Below are positions 12,226 to 25,600 of a DNA stretch of 64,000 nt, piece after piece. This DNA comes from Embiotoca jacksoni. Taxonomy: Eukaryota; Chordata; Actinopteri; Embiotocidae. Made by a program: the position numbers and the translations under genes. The number at the start of each line of letters is the position of its first letter. Position 1 is the first letter of the stretch. The stretch is from assembly GCA_022577435.1 (NCBI GenBank), contig JAKOON010000002.1, positions 8,024,001-8,088,000 of the forward strand, given 5' to 3'. The notes beneath the pieces were generated by a model. The model saw only the letters and a list, made by a program, of their open reading frames with translations. It was not told the DNA's origin and did no database searches.

Positions 12226-15200
12226 CCGGGTTGTAACTACATGGGGAGTGGGTCCTTTTGCTCGGAGACTGCCATGTTTCTATAGTTGCCAAGTACGCGC
12301 AAACCAAACGGTGGCACTGGAGATGGTCTCTAGGATTTTTTTTTTTATGGCTTTCGTTTGTAATTCAATGCAATTACAATACAATCAAATAGCAGGATTA
12401 CAACATATTGTAGCATTATGTACTGATAATGGCTAGTACTAAATGAATGCATAATCTTCACCCAGTTTTTATGAGGCTGTCTTGATTTGCTGCACATGTG
12501 GTTTTGTAAATTAACATTGAAGTGTTAATTGCTTCCTAATTCAAGAGAAAAACACCAATAAAGCTAAGTGGAAAACAGAGCAACACACTATAATTATGTG
12601 ATTAAACAAAGGATTCACAATTCTCAGATAAATCTTAAACAGTAGGCACAGGCACAAAAATTACTGTAAGACTTAACAAACCACTATATAACTCTTATTT
12701 CATGACTGAAGGATAGATTGGTGCAGCTTCTCCTACAATGTTTTAGGTCACAGAAAACTAAAAGCTCTCCATGGAAAATAATATCAATTTTCAAGACAGT
12801 GTGACAGTCTCTGAAGTTATCCAAACTCAAACTTCCAGCTCTGTTTTCAGTCACCTGAATAAATGGTTCCTAGTCAATCTGAAGTCAAGCTGCCTGCTGT
12901 GTGGGATTGTGGGAACGACAGGACATTTTGTTACTCTACAAGGTGAAAGCTTTTGAAAGTGGGTTATATTCTACACGGTAGAATCTACAGGTCTTTGGGG
13001 GAAACAAGAGTTTGACTGGATTGTGCTTTTCCTTCTACATATGTATTTCTAAATGCAAAATGTTCCCTCTGAGCATTTTTTAATGCATACAATATGTGGA
13101 GATAACGTGTAATGTGAAGCACCTACAACTAATTAGTTAAGGTTAAGGGGAGATAGTGGTCAAGGTTAAGTACAAAAATGTAAACACTGACAGCAATTGT
13201 GAGATGAAACATAGAAGTGGGCTGCCTATCCTGACAGCAAATGCTCATAGGCTCTCCATCACACTGTCCTTCACACCCTTACTTGCACTACAAATGTCAC
13301 CGTACTTCTTACATTGGATTTGACAGTTGCCGCCAAACATGAATCACTAACGGAGAAAAGCTGCATATTTGTAGTGTGTGCAAGTGCTTTCTTTCCGAAG
13401 TAAACGTTGCTTGTCATTTTTTTGTTTTTGTTTTATTTACAGTATTGGAAGGGGGGGGGGGGACTCTTTCGAGCAAATAAATTGACAAGCAAACAATAAG
13501 ACAAAATCCATTGTTGAAAGGCAAATATTTCCTCTAAATAAGTGATATTTCTGCAAGGAAATAATCTTAGTTTATTGCTGCTGTCAATTTCAAATCTATT
13601 TGGAGGGAGTGGGGGATCTTGCATGTGGATGGGGGCCTTGCACATGAAAATAACTCCCTCTATTCCTTTGAAAAAGCTAATGTGGAAATAGTGCAGCAGC
13701 TTATTTTGCCTCATAGATTACTGGGGCAGATGGTATGGAAAAATGATAGGGGAAAAAAAAAAATCTGTTTCGGGTCACAAAAAAAAAAGAGGCTCTGACA
13801 GAAATATAAAAAGGAACGAAGCATTAGTCAGGGATGCACCCACAGGCAATATTACATATACTCAGCAGTGATGATTCCAGCAGAGCTTGGAATGGCTAAA
13901 TTGTTCAAAATGCAGCCGTAATACCACTTCGCTAAAAGTCATTTTGGCCTGTCAGTGTTAAGAATCGTCAAAGTCAAAACAACTGGAGAGACACCTGTTC
14001 TGTAATTCTCCCAGTAGCTGTGTGAGAAATATTCAGTTAGCAGTCAAGACTGCTTCTAACCCTAGCCATAATAGCGATGGGTCTGAAAAGCCTCATAGAA
14101 GACCTTGAAAAACCTCCTCATGGAAACCAAGTGTCTGAACCCAGTACAATTTTATGATGCTATACAATGATCATTTTGGTCGAGACTTACATGCGGAGCA
14201 ACATTATTATTTTCCACAATGTTAAGAGGTCAACAAAGATAACAGAGCATTTTGTGACCACCTTGCTGACTCGGTAACATGAATCAGAAAGTAAATAATT
14301 TCATATCTCACCGTTTCCCAGACACAGACTTTACTTGGGCGGGCAGCTCAGGTACATTAACAGCAACAGCCAGGCCAGCTCTATAATGCAAATTACTGTC
14401 ACTGAGAGGCTGAGGGATCAAAGTTACATTGGTCGTCCGAATGCTGTGCCGTCCCTTTCAAAGCCCTCATTTCAATTTAAAAGCCCTCTCGTGTTTCATC
14501 CACAGTCCAGCAATCCATACACTGGGTTTTGACCTAATCTTTTCTTTCTTTTCTTTTTTTTGCGGTGATCTCAATGTTTGGGGAAACACCGGCTTTCACA
14601 TTAAATAGCATTGACTAACATCTTGCTCGTGAGACATTTAGTGGACATCTGTGATTTGTAGCTACAGAAAATAACTTTTACCTAACGTTAAGCTGATACC
14701 TTTTAGCTCCACCAGTGCAGAGCCAAGCTAATGTTAGCCTGGCCAACCTTGGTTAAGAACATGGCCTGCCTTTAAAATGGATGGTATAAGTTTGTTCTAC
14801 CTTTTCGTCCATGCAGCAATCTTTTGTTCAGGAGCATAAAGAACTGTTACTAACATTTTTTAGTCTATATCTGTAAAGCTAAAGTTTTAGCAGAACTCTG
14901 TGTAGAAACTGGAAAGCATGGCAATCCTGCTTTCAAAAAAATTTCAATTGTAACTGCAATCAATTGTAGTGTACAAAATTTCAAGTAAGGTGGTGAAATC
15001 ATTGTTTGTTCTGTGTTGACAGGAAGGATGTATCAGTAAAAGGTCCAGCCACAATATCTGAGTAATGTTTTAACTCCGGATAGAAAAGTTAAAATACTCA
15101 TTTCCAGCCTCTTTATGTTTAATCCTTTACTGAAAACATGCATTAAACTGATACCATATATTCGCGTGTATTGGATCACATGTACGGTATTACTGTGTAA

Positions 15201-16010
15201 GTTACAGAAGTTTCTCAGATCTCTCTGATTGATTCACGAGGGATTGCCTCACATAGACTTCAGTGTAGTTCCTAGCACAGCCTTGGCAGTTTCGGAGAAA
15301 GACTCGTGATGTGTGTCGGGTTTCTGACGTGCTGCTTTGATACCGATAGACCCTCATCGGTGGCACCGGAGGAGTCCTTCTACAAACCAAAACAAACAAA
15401 CCGGCAAATGCATCACAAATGTCAGAAGTGACATAATGAGGACAATGAGAGCACTTCTCTTACAACTGAACCACTGAATGCTGTCAGCAGCCATGAAACA
15501 TAGATGAAGTGTTGAAATTCAAAATCAGCTGACCTGAGGTTGCTCCTTTGTTGAAATGGAAATTAAACAAATTATCCACATTTCAGCCTTTATATAGTTA
15601 TAATGAAGATATATTGAAAACAATGTAGTTAAATTACCATACACTTTAGCCAGGTTTTCTGCTGAATCATAAACTCTGAAACCATCTGCCTTTATCTCCC
15701 AACAGAGTTTGGGTAAACTGTGATTTTGTATCAGTATGATTGTTTGGCAGCTCATGAGTCTTGCTTTTTATTTTTTAGCAATACTGTTGCTTTCCAATGT
15801 TTCAGAAACAACTGTGCTGAGTTCAACACTATCTTAACTGTTAGAACCAAAAATATATTAGTTTCAAGTTGTATTAAACAGAAGTGCAACTTAATACCAT
15901 CTTTTTGTTGACCTCCAGTGTTTGCCAAAGCAGAAATGTGCTCCATACATGTCTCAATCACAATCAGAACACAACTAGGCCTTGGAGACATGGACAAAGT
16001 TTTTTGACCA
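12226..16010. other. Intergenic DNA, no gene seen
   Basis: AT-rich unique sequence with a G12 run at 13451-13462 and A-runs near 13755 and 13780. Nothing else is supported. Confidence 0.55.
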
Positions 16011-16297
16011 AACATCTTGATATTTATAATGCAACAGTAAGGATGAGAATCGGTGCGTCCACAGTATATTTACACAATGATACTTCTCATAAATAATCAT
16101 CAATGACATGGATATAATGGTGACGTGAGTAAAGACAAATAATAGAACACCTACAAGAGTCTGGTAAGGTCTGAATATTACATAAATTTACTATAATACA
16201 GCCTTTGAATCCAGCAAAAGACAACAATTATGCCATGTCTTGATATTATATGACACAAAATCGAAGATGATATCTTGATATCTAGTCCAGCCCTAGT
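16011..16297. repeat. Probable DNA-transposon-derived repeat fragment
   Basis: The stretch has repeated TTGATAT motifs and ends ATATCTAGTCCAGCCCTAG, the reverse complement of the 'AGGGCTGGAC..ATAT' end found on many fish interspersed repeats (recollection). The partner end was not found, so borders are approximate. Confidence 0.4.
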
Positions 16298-19200
16298 TCA
16301 AACCTTTGACCATATAAAGGCAGTAAAGCAGTGCCTCTGAGCCTTTTGTTAAGTTATTCTTAAAGGTGAGTTATTAAAGATTGAAATGGCAGATCAGTTA
16401 TTATTCATTCAAGGCAATATGGCCTGACAACATAAAGGAAGAAAAACGAACAAAAAATGCAATACGTGACTCCAATCTGAAAGAGGACCATTTCTGTTAA
16501 AAATTTATGTAAAACAAATCCAACTCCAAACTCCTCTCATCTGCCCACTCTTATTGGAAATGCCATTAATAACAATATATTACATATTGCATAGTTTTTT
16601 TCTTCTTATCTTTTCTTCTGTTTGGTTTAATGTAAATATGCTCACTACCAACAAAAAACATAAATTCCAAGAAATAACATTTTCAGATCATTTAAAAAAT
16701 ATTCCTAGATTGAAACAGGAAGTCTGTTTACTATCTACTCACAGCAACAGAATATACTCACATGCAAAGTGGCTAATGAGAAAATCCTGCTCAATTTACT
16801 GCATATACTGTAATAAAAATATACTAAAAATAAAAAAAGCAAAGGTTTTATTGTTTGAGGATAAAAGAGCTTATATCCAATTTATTTGTGTTGCCTCATC
16901 AAAAACGTAACCTGAAATGTTCTTAATGATGTACTGTAGGGCCAATAAATGTTCAGAAATAAATCTGGACAATAGCAAAAAACAAAAAAATATACGAGGC
17001 TAAATATAGCAGTGGTGTGTGTCAATAGAAAAATAAAACACTCATCCAAACTATGACTAGTTCCTTTCAAACTTATAGCACTGCTCGCAGCATGTTCATG
17101 AGCTTTTGAACTGAGTGCATTGTACAAGACGGAGCGGGTTAAAGCTCAGTAAAGCAGCATTTCATGAGGGGTTACAGGAGGGAGTTGGGGGGAGCAGCGG
17201 TGTGAAACTTATGTTGTCAGAGAGGAGAACAATTGGAAAGGACAGGGAAGGCACAGGAGATAAGAAGCACAACAAAGACCATCATCTGTTTGTCAGGATG
17301 CCTTGTTGTAGCACTCCACTAAAATGTATTGGTTTTTCATTTCTGCGAGCAGAGGTGAGGGTGGAGGGAGCGAGGGCAGAACAGAGCGAGAGAAAACACT
17401 TTTGTGATGTTGACACCGAAAAATAACTTTTTCCCTCGGTCTTGACATCTGTGTTTTCATCATTAAACTTTCCCAGGAGTGCAAAGAAATCTCTGCGGGC
17501 TTCAACATAAACATTATTTATGCTGCTGATAATCACATCCTCACTGTATTGAAAATATGTCAGCACGTGCATAATTGTGATTTAGTATCCAGCTCAAAAC
17601 AACCTTTATCCACAACTACAGTCATTAAGACCTCCAACCAAGCCCACATGAGACCACTTGGATTGGACTGAAGTGGTGATGTCAGTTTTGGTTTCAAGGG
17701 AGGATGTCCTGACTTTGTGTAGGGCAAATTGATGTCAGGAGCAGCGGGGAGGTGGTGCAGTCTCCTGATGCATGCTAAAGTGGCGGTGAGTGGACTGGCA
17801 TCTATTATTTATCTCCCCTACCCACCATTAAGCCTGTAATGAGCTGGTTTAATTCACTGGGCAAACAGGCTTACAGCAGTCATGTATCAATAAATGTTAA
17901 TTATCCTGGCTCCTGGTCGCGTCTCAGAATGCCCCAACACTGCAGTCCTGGCCTGATTGCTCCAGCATGGAATCCAATATGTTCGATGTCATTGCTGCAT
18001 CAACTGAGGAATGCGTGTTGTTTAGATAATTTGGCTGCCCTCATCTTGGGTTCTGCATAAAGGAGCACGCCCTCTATTGCCTAAGCAATGCTGGCTCATC
18101 TGGATTCTCTGTCAACAGAACTATTGATCTGGCATTGGATCCACGTCAAATCATTGTCTTGTTGCACTGAATTATAACTCCGGTATTTCACATCCCGTAG
18201 TCTAGGTAAAATCGTTGGGAGAATGATGGAAAATGTACTAAATTGGATTTTCTAAAATCTGAAAATGTATTGCCGGTGAAATTGAGCAATCAAACTTAAG
18301 CTTCTTATCAACAAACCAAGACGCTCTTTATTCTTTCATGTTTCATCAACAGTGATGTATGACAGAAAAGTGTGGATTACAGTAGTTTACTGCTTTTTAC
18401 CAGAACCTCACATTCTCAAACTGTAAGAGGTGTTCAGTACATGTAGAAATTAATCTCCATAATGGACTGACTAAACTGAATCATTGTCACTGACTGTTTT
18501 AAGCAGTGGAGCCACCCTCACTGGTGATTGAAGTTAAATGACAACTTGTGGTTTAACCAGTGCCCTCCTTCATGGCCCTTCTCTCAACCAGGGCAGGACA
18601 TGGAGTTCATACTCCCCTGCTTTGGCAAACTAGAATAGCAACTAGAAATGTAAATAAATAAAATTACATTGACGTTTGAATTTAACGTAACTGGCTCACT
18701 GAAAAAAAGACAGAGCTAGAGCTATAAAAAGCACAAGTGGGCAACTGGTGTGCAAAGATGTTCTCAGCGTCTCGACTCAGTTCAATAAAATGATTGGTTT
18801 AAAGGAATCGCCTCGAAATGTTCAGTGCTTGACCGGAGCACATTGTCCCCCAATTGAACTAAAACACTTGCTAACCAATCCTCTGCTTCTGGATCCGGAG
18901 GGGCTGTTGTTTTAACAAACACACAAACAACACATCACTGGAGTGTAGAAGCATAGAGAGAGAGGTGAAACCAAAGACTCATTTTAACCGAGTAAATTGT
19001 TTTCTGTAATTCAATAATTCTCAGGTTTACCAGTGAAATGCACGTAGTGAACTACACAGAGATTGCAATGGATGGTCAAACCTGTGTCTGCTGTCTGAGA
19101 GTGATACCATTAAACATATAAAAGTGCATTACACAGGTGATGCCATCCCTTAGCTTAGCAGAACGTGAATGAACTACATATCAAAGACCACAGATCTTTG

Positions 19201-20980
19201 AACTGAACAAAGTTAACCGACTCTGATCTGTCTATCTGCTAAATACAAAGTTACAGGCAGCAGCCTCTTATCTTCAAAGTCAAACAGGTAGCTTTGGCTC
19301 TTTCTGAAAGGAAACAAAATTCCTCTAAAACCACAAATTCATAATCACATCTAAATGTTCACATCTAAGCTGTATGCTTTATGTTTAACAGACCGATGTG
19401 TATTTTCCAAAATATTAAAGTAGTCTGTTCAAGTCTAAGTTATGAATCTGACTGGGAGATGGACCTCAAAATTGTATTTCTTAAATTGATGAAGTAACCA
19501 AGTTATTATTTTTGGAGGGAATTTGCTTCCCTCCAAAAAAAGCTAAAATGAAACAAATCAACTGCACAAGCTCCCTCTCAGCAATCCAAGAGGACTCAGC
19601 TCTTGAGTCATGTTAGATTTACAGCTCGGGCACCGACAGATCACATGCCGCCGACTCATTCTGCGACATGTCACTCAGCTAAAAAAAAAAAAAAAAAAAA
19701 GAACAATGTCTTGTGTGATTTTTCTCACTTTTCTGTGGAAGACCAGCAAACCGAATGGGATATATCTGCGCCCACCTTGCCTCTGTCAAGTGGAATCAGT
19801 GAGGGTGGCTGCCGAGAAGGAAATAATAAAGAAAACAATGTTTGGGATTAGGAATACACTTCAGAGGGAATAATATTACTAAAAGGAAAGCATATCCTTT
19901 TGGACAGTATTTCCAGGTGAGGCAGCACCACAGCACTTTAGTCTAAGCTCTCCCTCTTCTTTTTTTTTTCACATACTGTATGCAAAAAAACAAAACAAAA
20001 ACAAAAACGCGTATGCACAATTTTCTTAAGACATGATTTGGTTCAGCTGCCCGAGCTGCTTTAGTGGCTTTTTTTCCTGGTTCAAGTGCAGTTCAGTCCT
20101 CTGATCCCCTCAGCACTCCCTGGGGTTTGTCCACTGAGGGACGAATGACATGATTAATGGGCAACAGAGGTGGCTGATGGGAAAAAAGGGAGGGGGGTCC
20201 ACAAGCATTAGCAAAAAATGGTAAATGAGTGTGTGAAGTAAATGAGCAGTCAGTACAGGTGAAGAGAATCTCTCATTGCATTTGGTATGATTACTTGAAA
20301 ACAGTTACAGTTTAAGGCTACATTTACCTCTACCAGCGTAACATGCTCAAACCTCCAACTGACCCGTCTGCATTGGAGTTGTATTGTCGGCATTGTGGGA
20401 GGCAGGTATTAAGAATAAAAAATAATAATCTCTAACAGGGCAGGAAGTATAGGACTCAACAGGACTTAGAAACACAGTTTTGGTTGACAGATTTGACTGA
20501 GAACAGTTCAGAAAAAAATGACAGACAACAGTGTCCAGGGCATAATCCAGAAGGCAGTGTCAAGAAAACGATCCACAAGTCATAACCAGTAATCAATTCA
20601 CTCAGGGAGAAATACCAGCAAGGGGCCGGCGATGACAGATCCAAAAAGACCAAAACTCATACACTAAGAAACTCACGGATAAGACCGCTGGAACGGAGAG
20701 CTACGAACTGCAACAAACTGACAAAGAGGCCAGCGAGACAATAGGACACAGGTGGAAACAATCAGGGCGGGTGGGAAAACACGAGGGACCAGAAGTGAAG
20801 TGACCTGAAATGACACAAGAGGGAAGTAGGAAATAAAACCAGAAAATTCCAAAAACAAGAGAGAAAAAAACTTACCGGACAGGACGAGATGTGACAATCT
20901 CTGGTTCTACTGCATGGATTTTTTTTTTTAACTTTTGTTTGTGTGTCTATTGTTTGTCTGTAAAGTAGAAAGCTCTTTCA
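16298..20980. other. Intergenic DNA, no gene seen
   Basis: This has an A20 run at 19681-19700 and a CAAAA-rich stretch at 19980-20008. Positions 17800-18180 are complex and unique, with TTAATTA- and TAATGA-type sites, but conservation cannot be judged. No exons. Confidence 0.55.
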
Positions 20981-20983
20981 AGG

Positions 20984-21060
20984 TATGATTAGGGCTGGAC
21001 AGCAGAAACAATTGAGATTGAGGTAGGGAAAAGAAAAATCCGACATGCTACAAGGGATGG
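20984..21060. repeat. Repeat end fragment (AGGGCTGGAC type)
   Basis: ATTAGGGCTGGACAGCA at 20988 resembles the inverse of the end at 16284-16296, suggesting a second fragment of a related family. It is only a short match. Confidence 0.3.
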
Positions 21061-22286
21061 GTCATGTTTAAAATCAATTTCAAGAGTCTTCTGAAAAATA
21101 AAATAGTTTAATGCGACTATTGTCTTATTTTGCTTATTTTTACCAGTACTTGGTTGTTTCACTACTGTCAGAGGGTGGCAGTAATGCACCTCGAAGCTGT
21201 TTGCAAACTGCGATTTAACAACAAAACGAGGAAAAGAACAGGTTCATATCAGGCTCCGGTAAAACATGTGCAGCTCTGTGAGATTAGATGCTGCGGTACA
21301 AACGGGAGAAACATGCAAATACGACGATAACCGTCAAAAAGATTTTGTGTAGAACTCTTTCAAAAAAGTAAATCAAAACGAGGGTCAGTACAAACTCTGC
21401 CAGGTAAAGCTATATCATGAGTCTGCCACAGATATGCACAGTCATTGGAGAGCAAAACACAGAGCAAATGGCCCGTCCACAAATCAACAATCTAGCTTTG
21501 TCACCGGAAGAAGTACGTTTTATGTGAAGACGTGCAGAGCAAAGCCCAGCCCTCATCACAAAGATGAAAGCGAGAAGACATGCTTCTCATCAGCTTTATC
21601 AAAGTCGAGAGTTTTCCAAGTTTGATGGCATTTGTTTCAGCCTGAGCGAGTCCCTCTTTTCAAATAATAATCCAACAGTTCAAAGTGAAATTCAAATAGT
21701 ATTTTCGCTTGAAATGCCCATAACTACATGCTACACTCTCACACACCAGCCTGACCACTTCCCCATTACTTCCCACTTTTGTACAGTGTACAGGGAACAC
21801 TACCTGCTGTGCTGGCACTGAGTGTCTGCCGAGTGTCCACGTGCTACAGGACTGGTTTTGGGATGTTCTCTGCTATTGAAAAAAAAATTGGATGCATTTT
21901 TGGGTTGCACCTGTCTGTTTCACAGTGCTGCTGCCACCTGACTCCATTGCTCCAGTAAATATAAGGTATCAGTAGATGACATTTTGAGGAGGTGAAACAA
22001 CTTCACAAAAATGACATTAAATGATCTTTCATGTGATTTCAAACAGCTGGGTTTCACCTTGCAAAGAAATAGAGCCCATTCATCTGCATCTGCAGCACAG
22101 ACACAATAGATGAGCTTTTATGAAGGATATTTCTTCTAAGTACCATGAAATTGCATATTTTTACTAAAGCCTCCTGAAAGCAAGCTAAAGCAAATGACAA
22201 CAAGCAGGTCTAATGGTGGAACTGGAGTTACAGGTAATTTAAGTCCCTACCTGTGGATCCCACTGACATGTCACTGTTGCATTATG

Positions 22287-22322
22287 TGTGTGTTGGTGTG
22301 TGTGTGTGCGTGTGTGTGTTGT
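22287..22322. repeat. Interrupted (GT)n microsatellite
   Basis: About 36 bp of GT units with a few interruptions. Confidence 0.9.
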
Positions 22323-22369
22323 TATATGACAGAGAGAAAGAGACAAGGGTAGACAAAATGTGCCCCGCT

Positions 22370-22670
22370 AGCCTTTGTAATTATCTGCCAATTTTCTCCC
22401 CGTCAGTTGCCTTTATCATCCCTTTCAGATCTCACCTAGGGGTCGGAGACTGTCACACGGTGGCACCTCCATCTCTCACTGTGTGCCGGATGAAATGTAG
22501 AAGTCCTCGCGTTGACCTCTGCCTGCCAGCTCCCGCTTCCCTCTCCCCTTATTTGTTTCCTCGTAACAGGAGACATTTGGAGATAAGGATAATTATCAAT
22601 CAGCGATCTCAGCAGCTATTTATGCAGCCGCTGAGGAGGAGGCGGTGGACGGCTAAGATGGCATGGTAGA
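22370..22670. promoter_or_regulatory. Candidate regulatory/conserved noncoding stretch
   Basis: Complex sequence with homeobox- and PBX-like sites close together (TAATTATC twice, ATCAATCA, ATTTATG) and CAGC-rich ends. A 138-codon plus-strand frame crosses part of it but begins in GT repeat translation and matches no family. The regulatory idea is inference only. Confidence 0.25.
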
Positions 22671-25600
22671 TTGTCTCTCTTTTTGTCTACAGATCCTCTT
22701 CACTTAGAAATGGTTCTTGTAAGAGATTTTGACATCAGGAAAGATAAGATTGTACTTACTCTTCACATTGAAATACAGGCTGTGGTGTGCAATAGTGGAA
22801 CTACTGTGAAATGTGCAAATCTTTGGCTAATGTCATTCTATCACACAGTTTTAAGGGTTAATCTTCAAATCGCTAAGAAACTTGACATTTTGTCGGCAGA
22901 CCCTGGAGTTAAACTGATGTCAGCAGCCTTAGTGTCTTACTCAATGCTGCTTTCACGCCAGCACTCTGTGACCAAAAAAGAAAACATAGGGATAATATTA
23001 ATATTCCCCCATTTTATGTGACATTTGGACAAGCAAAAAAAAAAAAAAAAAAAAAAGGGAAATGAGACGTGAATAAAAAGCATATTACTTGGATTCCATC
23101 CCAACATCCAAGTTTGGGTCATATATGAGGAGGTAATCCCACTGTAAGCCTTAATTGTCTGGCCTCCCTCATTTGAAAATGTCACAACTTTATTGCTCAC
23201 AGAACATTTCTGTCAGCCAAAGGGGACAGTGCATAATTAGAAAACATGTTCAAGCCCAGGAAAACATGACTGAGCTAAGATGCCTCTTGAGGTTTTCAGC
23301 ATCGCTTGTTTTCCGAGACACGTGACGAACATTGTGTTTTAATTTTCAGAGCATGCACTGGTACATCATCAGGTTTATTTCAAGCTTTTCTGTTGAAAAA
23401 CAAAAACATGCCAACATTTCGTAGTTTTGAGTCTGTGTAATGGGAGACAAACAGTGGTTTTCCTGATAAGAGACATCGACATGCAAATAAGGCCAGCCTC
23501 ACTGCGTGGTCAACCAAATGAACCCTAAATGTCACTATTAAACCAGATTGATTCCTGGTTTGGATGAGTAGATAGACCAAATGAGCTTTAACAGTTTGTT
23601 GGTGTTGTTTTCAGACTCCAAAAGCAGTGATCCCTGTAAGATATCAACCACTTGTCAAAACCAATTTTTGAGTCAAACTGTATTTAAAAAGCCTAATGCG
23701 GCTGTCAGCTGATGTTTGGATGTTCAATCTGCTTTCTTTTTCTTTTCTTTTTTTTTTTTTTTTACAGATTCTGACAATATTGTGGAAAGCAGCTATAGAT
23801 GTGTATTTCTATCTTTTTAACATGTTCAAATAGGGAGAAAAATGACAGCTGTTATATTAGATATGCAACAGTTAATAATGCGGCAACTTGTGTCACAGTT
23901 TTGTTTTGTCATTGTCTAACTTGGTGAATTTTTCTCGACCTGCTAACTTTTCTCACAGAAGTTGAATGCTTGAACAGGCAGGTTTGAGCAGAAGAGCTTA
24001 TTAAAAGGTTCGCTGCCTTTCAGGTAGAAATGCTGTTCTTGACACGGACACTCCGGCAGCGGGACATTTGACAGTTGGGAATTCAACAGGTAGGTGTAGT
24101 CCACGTACAGAGGTGTTATTACAAGCAAAATTGGAGCCACATCCACCCACTGCATGTCAAGTCATGCTGACAATAGCATCAGTCCAGATGGCAGGCGTCT
24201 GCTTTTTCATTTAGAGCACAGATAAAGTTTGTTGAGGCAAAGAAGCCTCACTACTTTCAGCTTTAGTCACTTAAATTTACAAATCTTCAAATAGTAAACA
24301 AGAGTTTTCTAAATGTTTTTATTGTCGATAATGAGACAACTTTGATTCCATGAATAGAATAGAATAATGCAACTGTTTGTTTTTATTGTTGCACAGCACT
24401 TTGTGGAAATGTTTTAAAAAGTGCTGAACTAATGAAGGTTTATTGTTATTATCTGAACAGGCAACAAACAACAGTTAATATCGATATTCCACAATTCTTG
24501 TGCCTATAAATTCAAAAATGAACTGTTCCTAAGTTGTTAAACTATGGTCTCATGAAGCTGGATTTTGTGGGTCTGTTCCAACATGTCAACATCCACCTGT
24601 GCTCAGAGTGGGCCGACACTCACCAGTACACAGTATCTTTTACTGACTCTTCTCACAAGCGGCCGGTACTCTCTTTTGCTCGTCCATATCAGGTTATCTA
24701 GGCGATTCATAACGACCCTAAATAAACTAAATTACCCAGGGGGCACGAGGTGCTGTTTACCTGCTCCAGTTCTCACGTACCTGCTCTTCTTTGTCGGCGG
24801 CTAGTCTCAGTACCATCAAATAATATTGTCCGGGCTGCAAAAGTCAAATCCTTCCCAAGCAGCACTAAATGCAGGCTGGGAGCAACAAGTTAACGTTAAT
24901 GCCACAATTCAGGTTAACCTCAGATCATACTGGTGTCATTTCTATAAGTGTGAACATCTTATCCATAATCAGTAACCATGTTTTTTTTGCCCTCCTCAAA
25001 ATCTCTAGTGCTGAATTAATGCTACAATCAAATTTTTAGTCACATGATACAACCTGTTAATTGTTTCTTATAAACTCTGGAGTTGATATGAGAAAACATC
25101 GGCAATATCTTAGCAATATCTCCTTGTATCTTTTACTCGTGTAAAAATTCAGAATGTAAAACTTCATGATCTGCTGATGCCGGTTGACACAAACGCAACA
25201 TGTGAATAACTAGCGCTTATTTATTTTTCCACCTCACGCTCTGGTTGTAGGTCTCTGTTGTCTCCATATTGTGTCATCACCATCTGTTTTTACATCTGTT
25301 ACATCCGTTCCCCACAGAAAAGCTGTCGAATATTATCTCGTCTATATTTAGCAGGGCTAATATCAACTGGTGTTGACATTCCCTTCTCTCATTACACTGT
25401 TATCACGAACTTGCAACCTTTGAATTAATTAGTTGCAGCGAGTCAATTAGCCTCCTCGGCAATGTTAAAAACACCCGTCAAACCTCGAAACTGCAAAGAG
25501 TTTCAAATAATTACTTTTAAAACTTAGATTTGTTTGAAGCTGTTAATTCAGCACACAATAAATACAAATTAAAGCATTTACTCGTTGCTAGACCTTAATG

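Noticed and set aside
22253..22669. 138-codon plus-strand open frame
   Set aside because: It begins with translation of a GT repeat and shows no domain; the underlying DNA looks regulatory rather than coding.
23731..23790. Strong splice-acceptor-like sequence (long T tract then TTTACAG) on the plus strand
   Set aside because: The following frame is short, no partner donor or family match is seen; it is most likely a T-run followed by chance ACAG.
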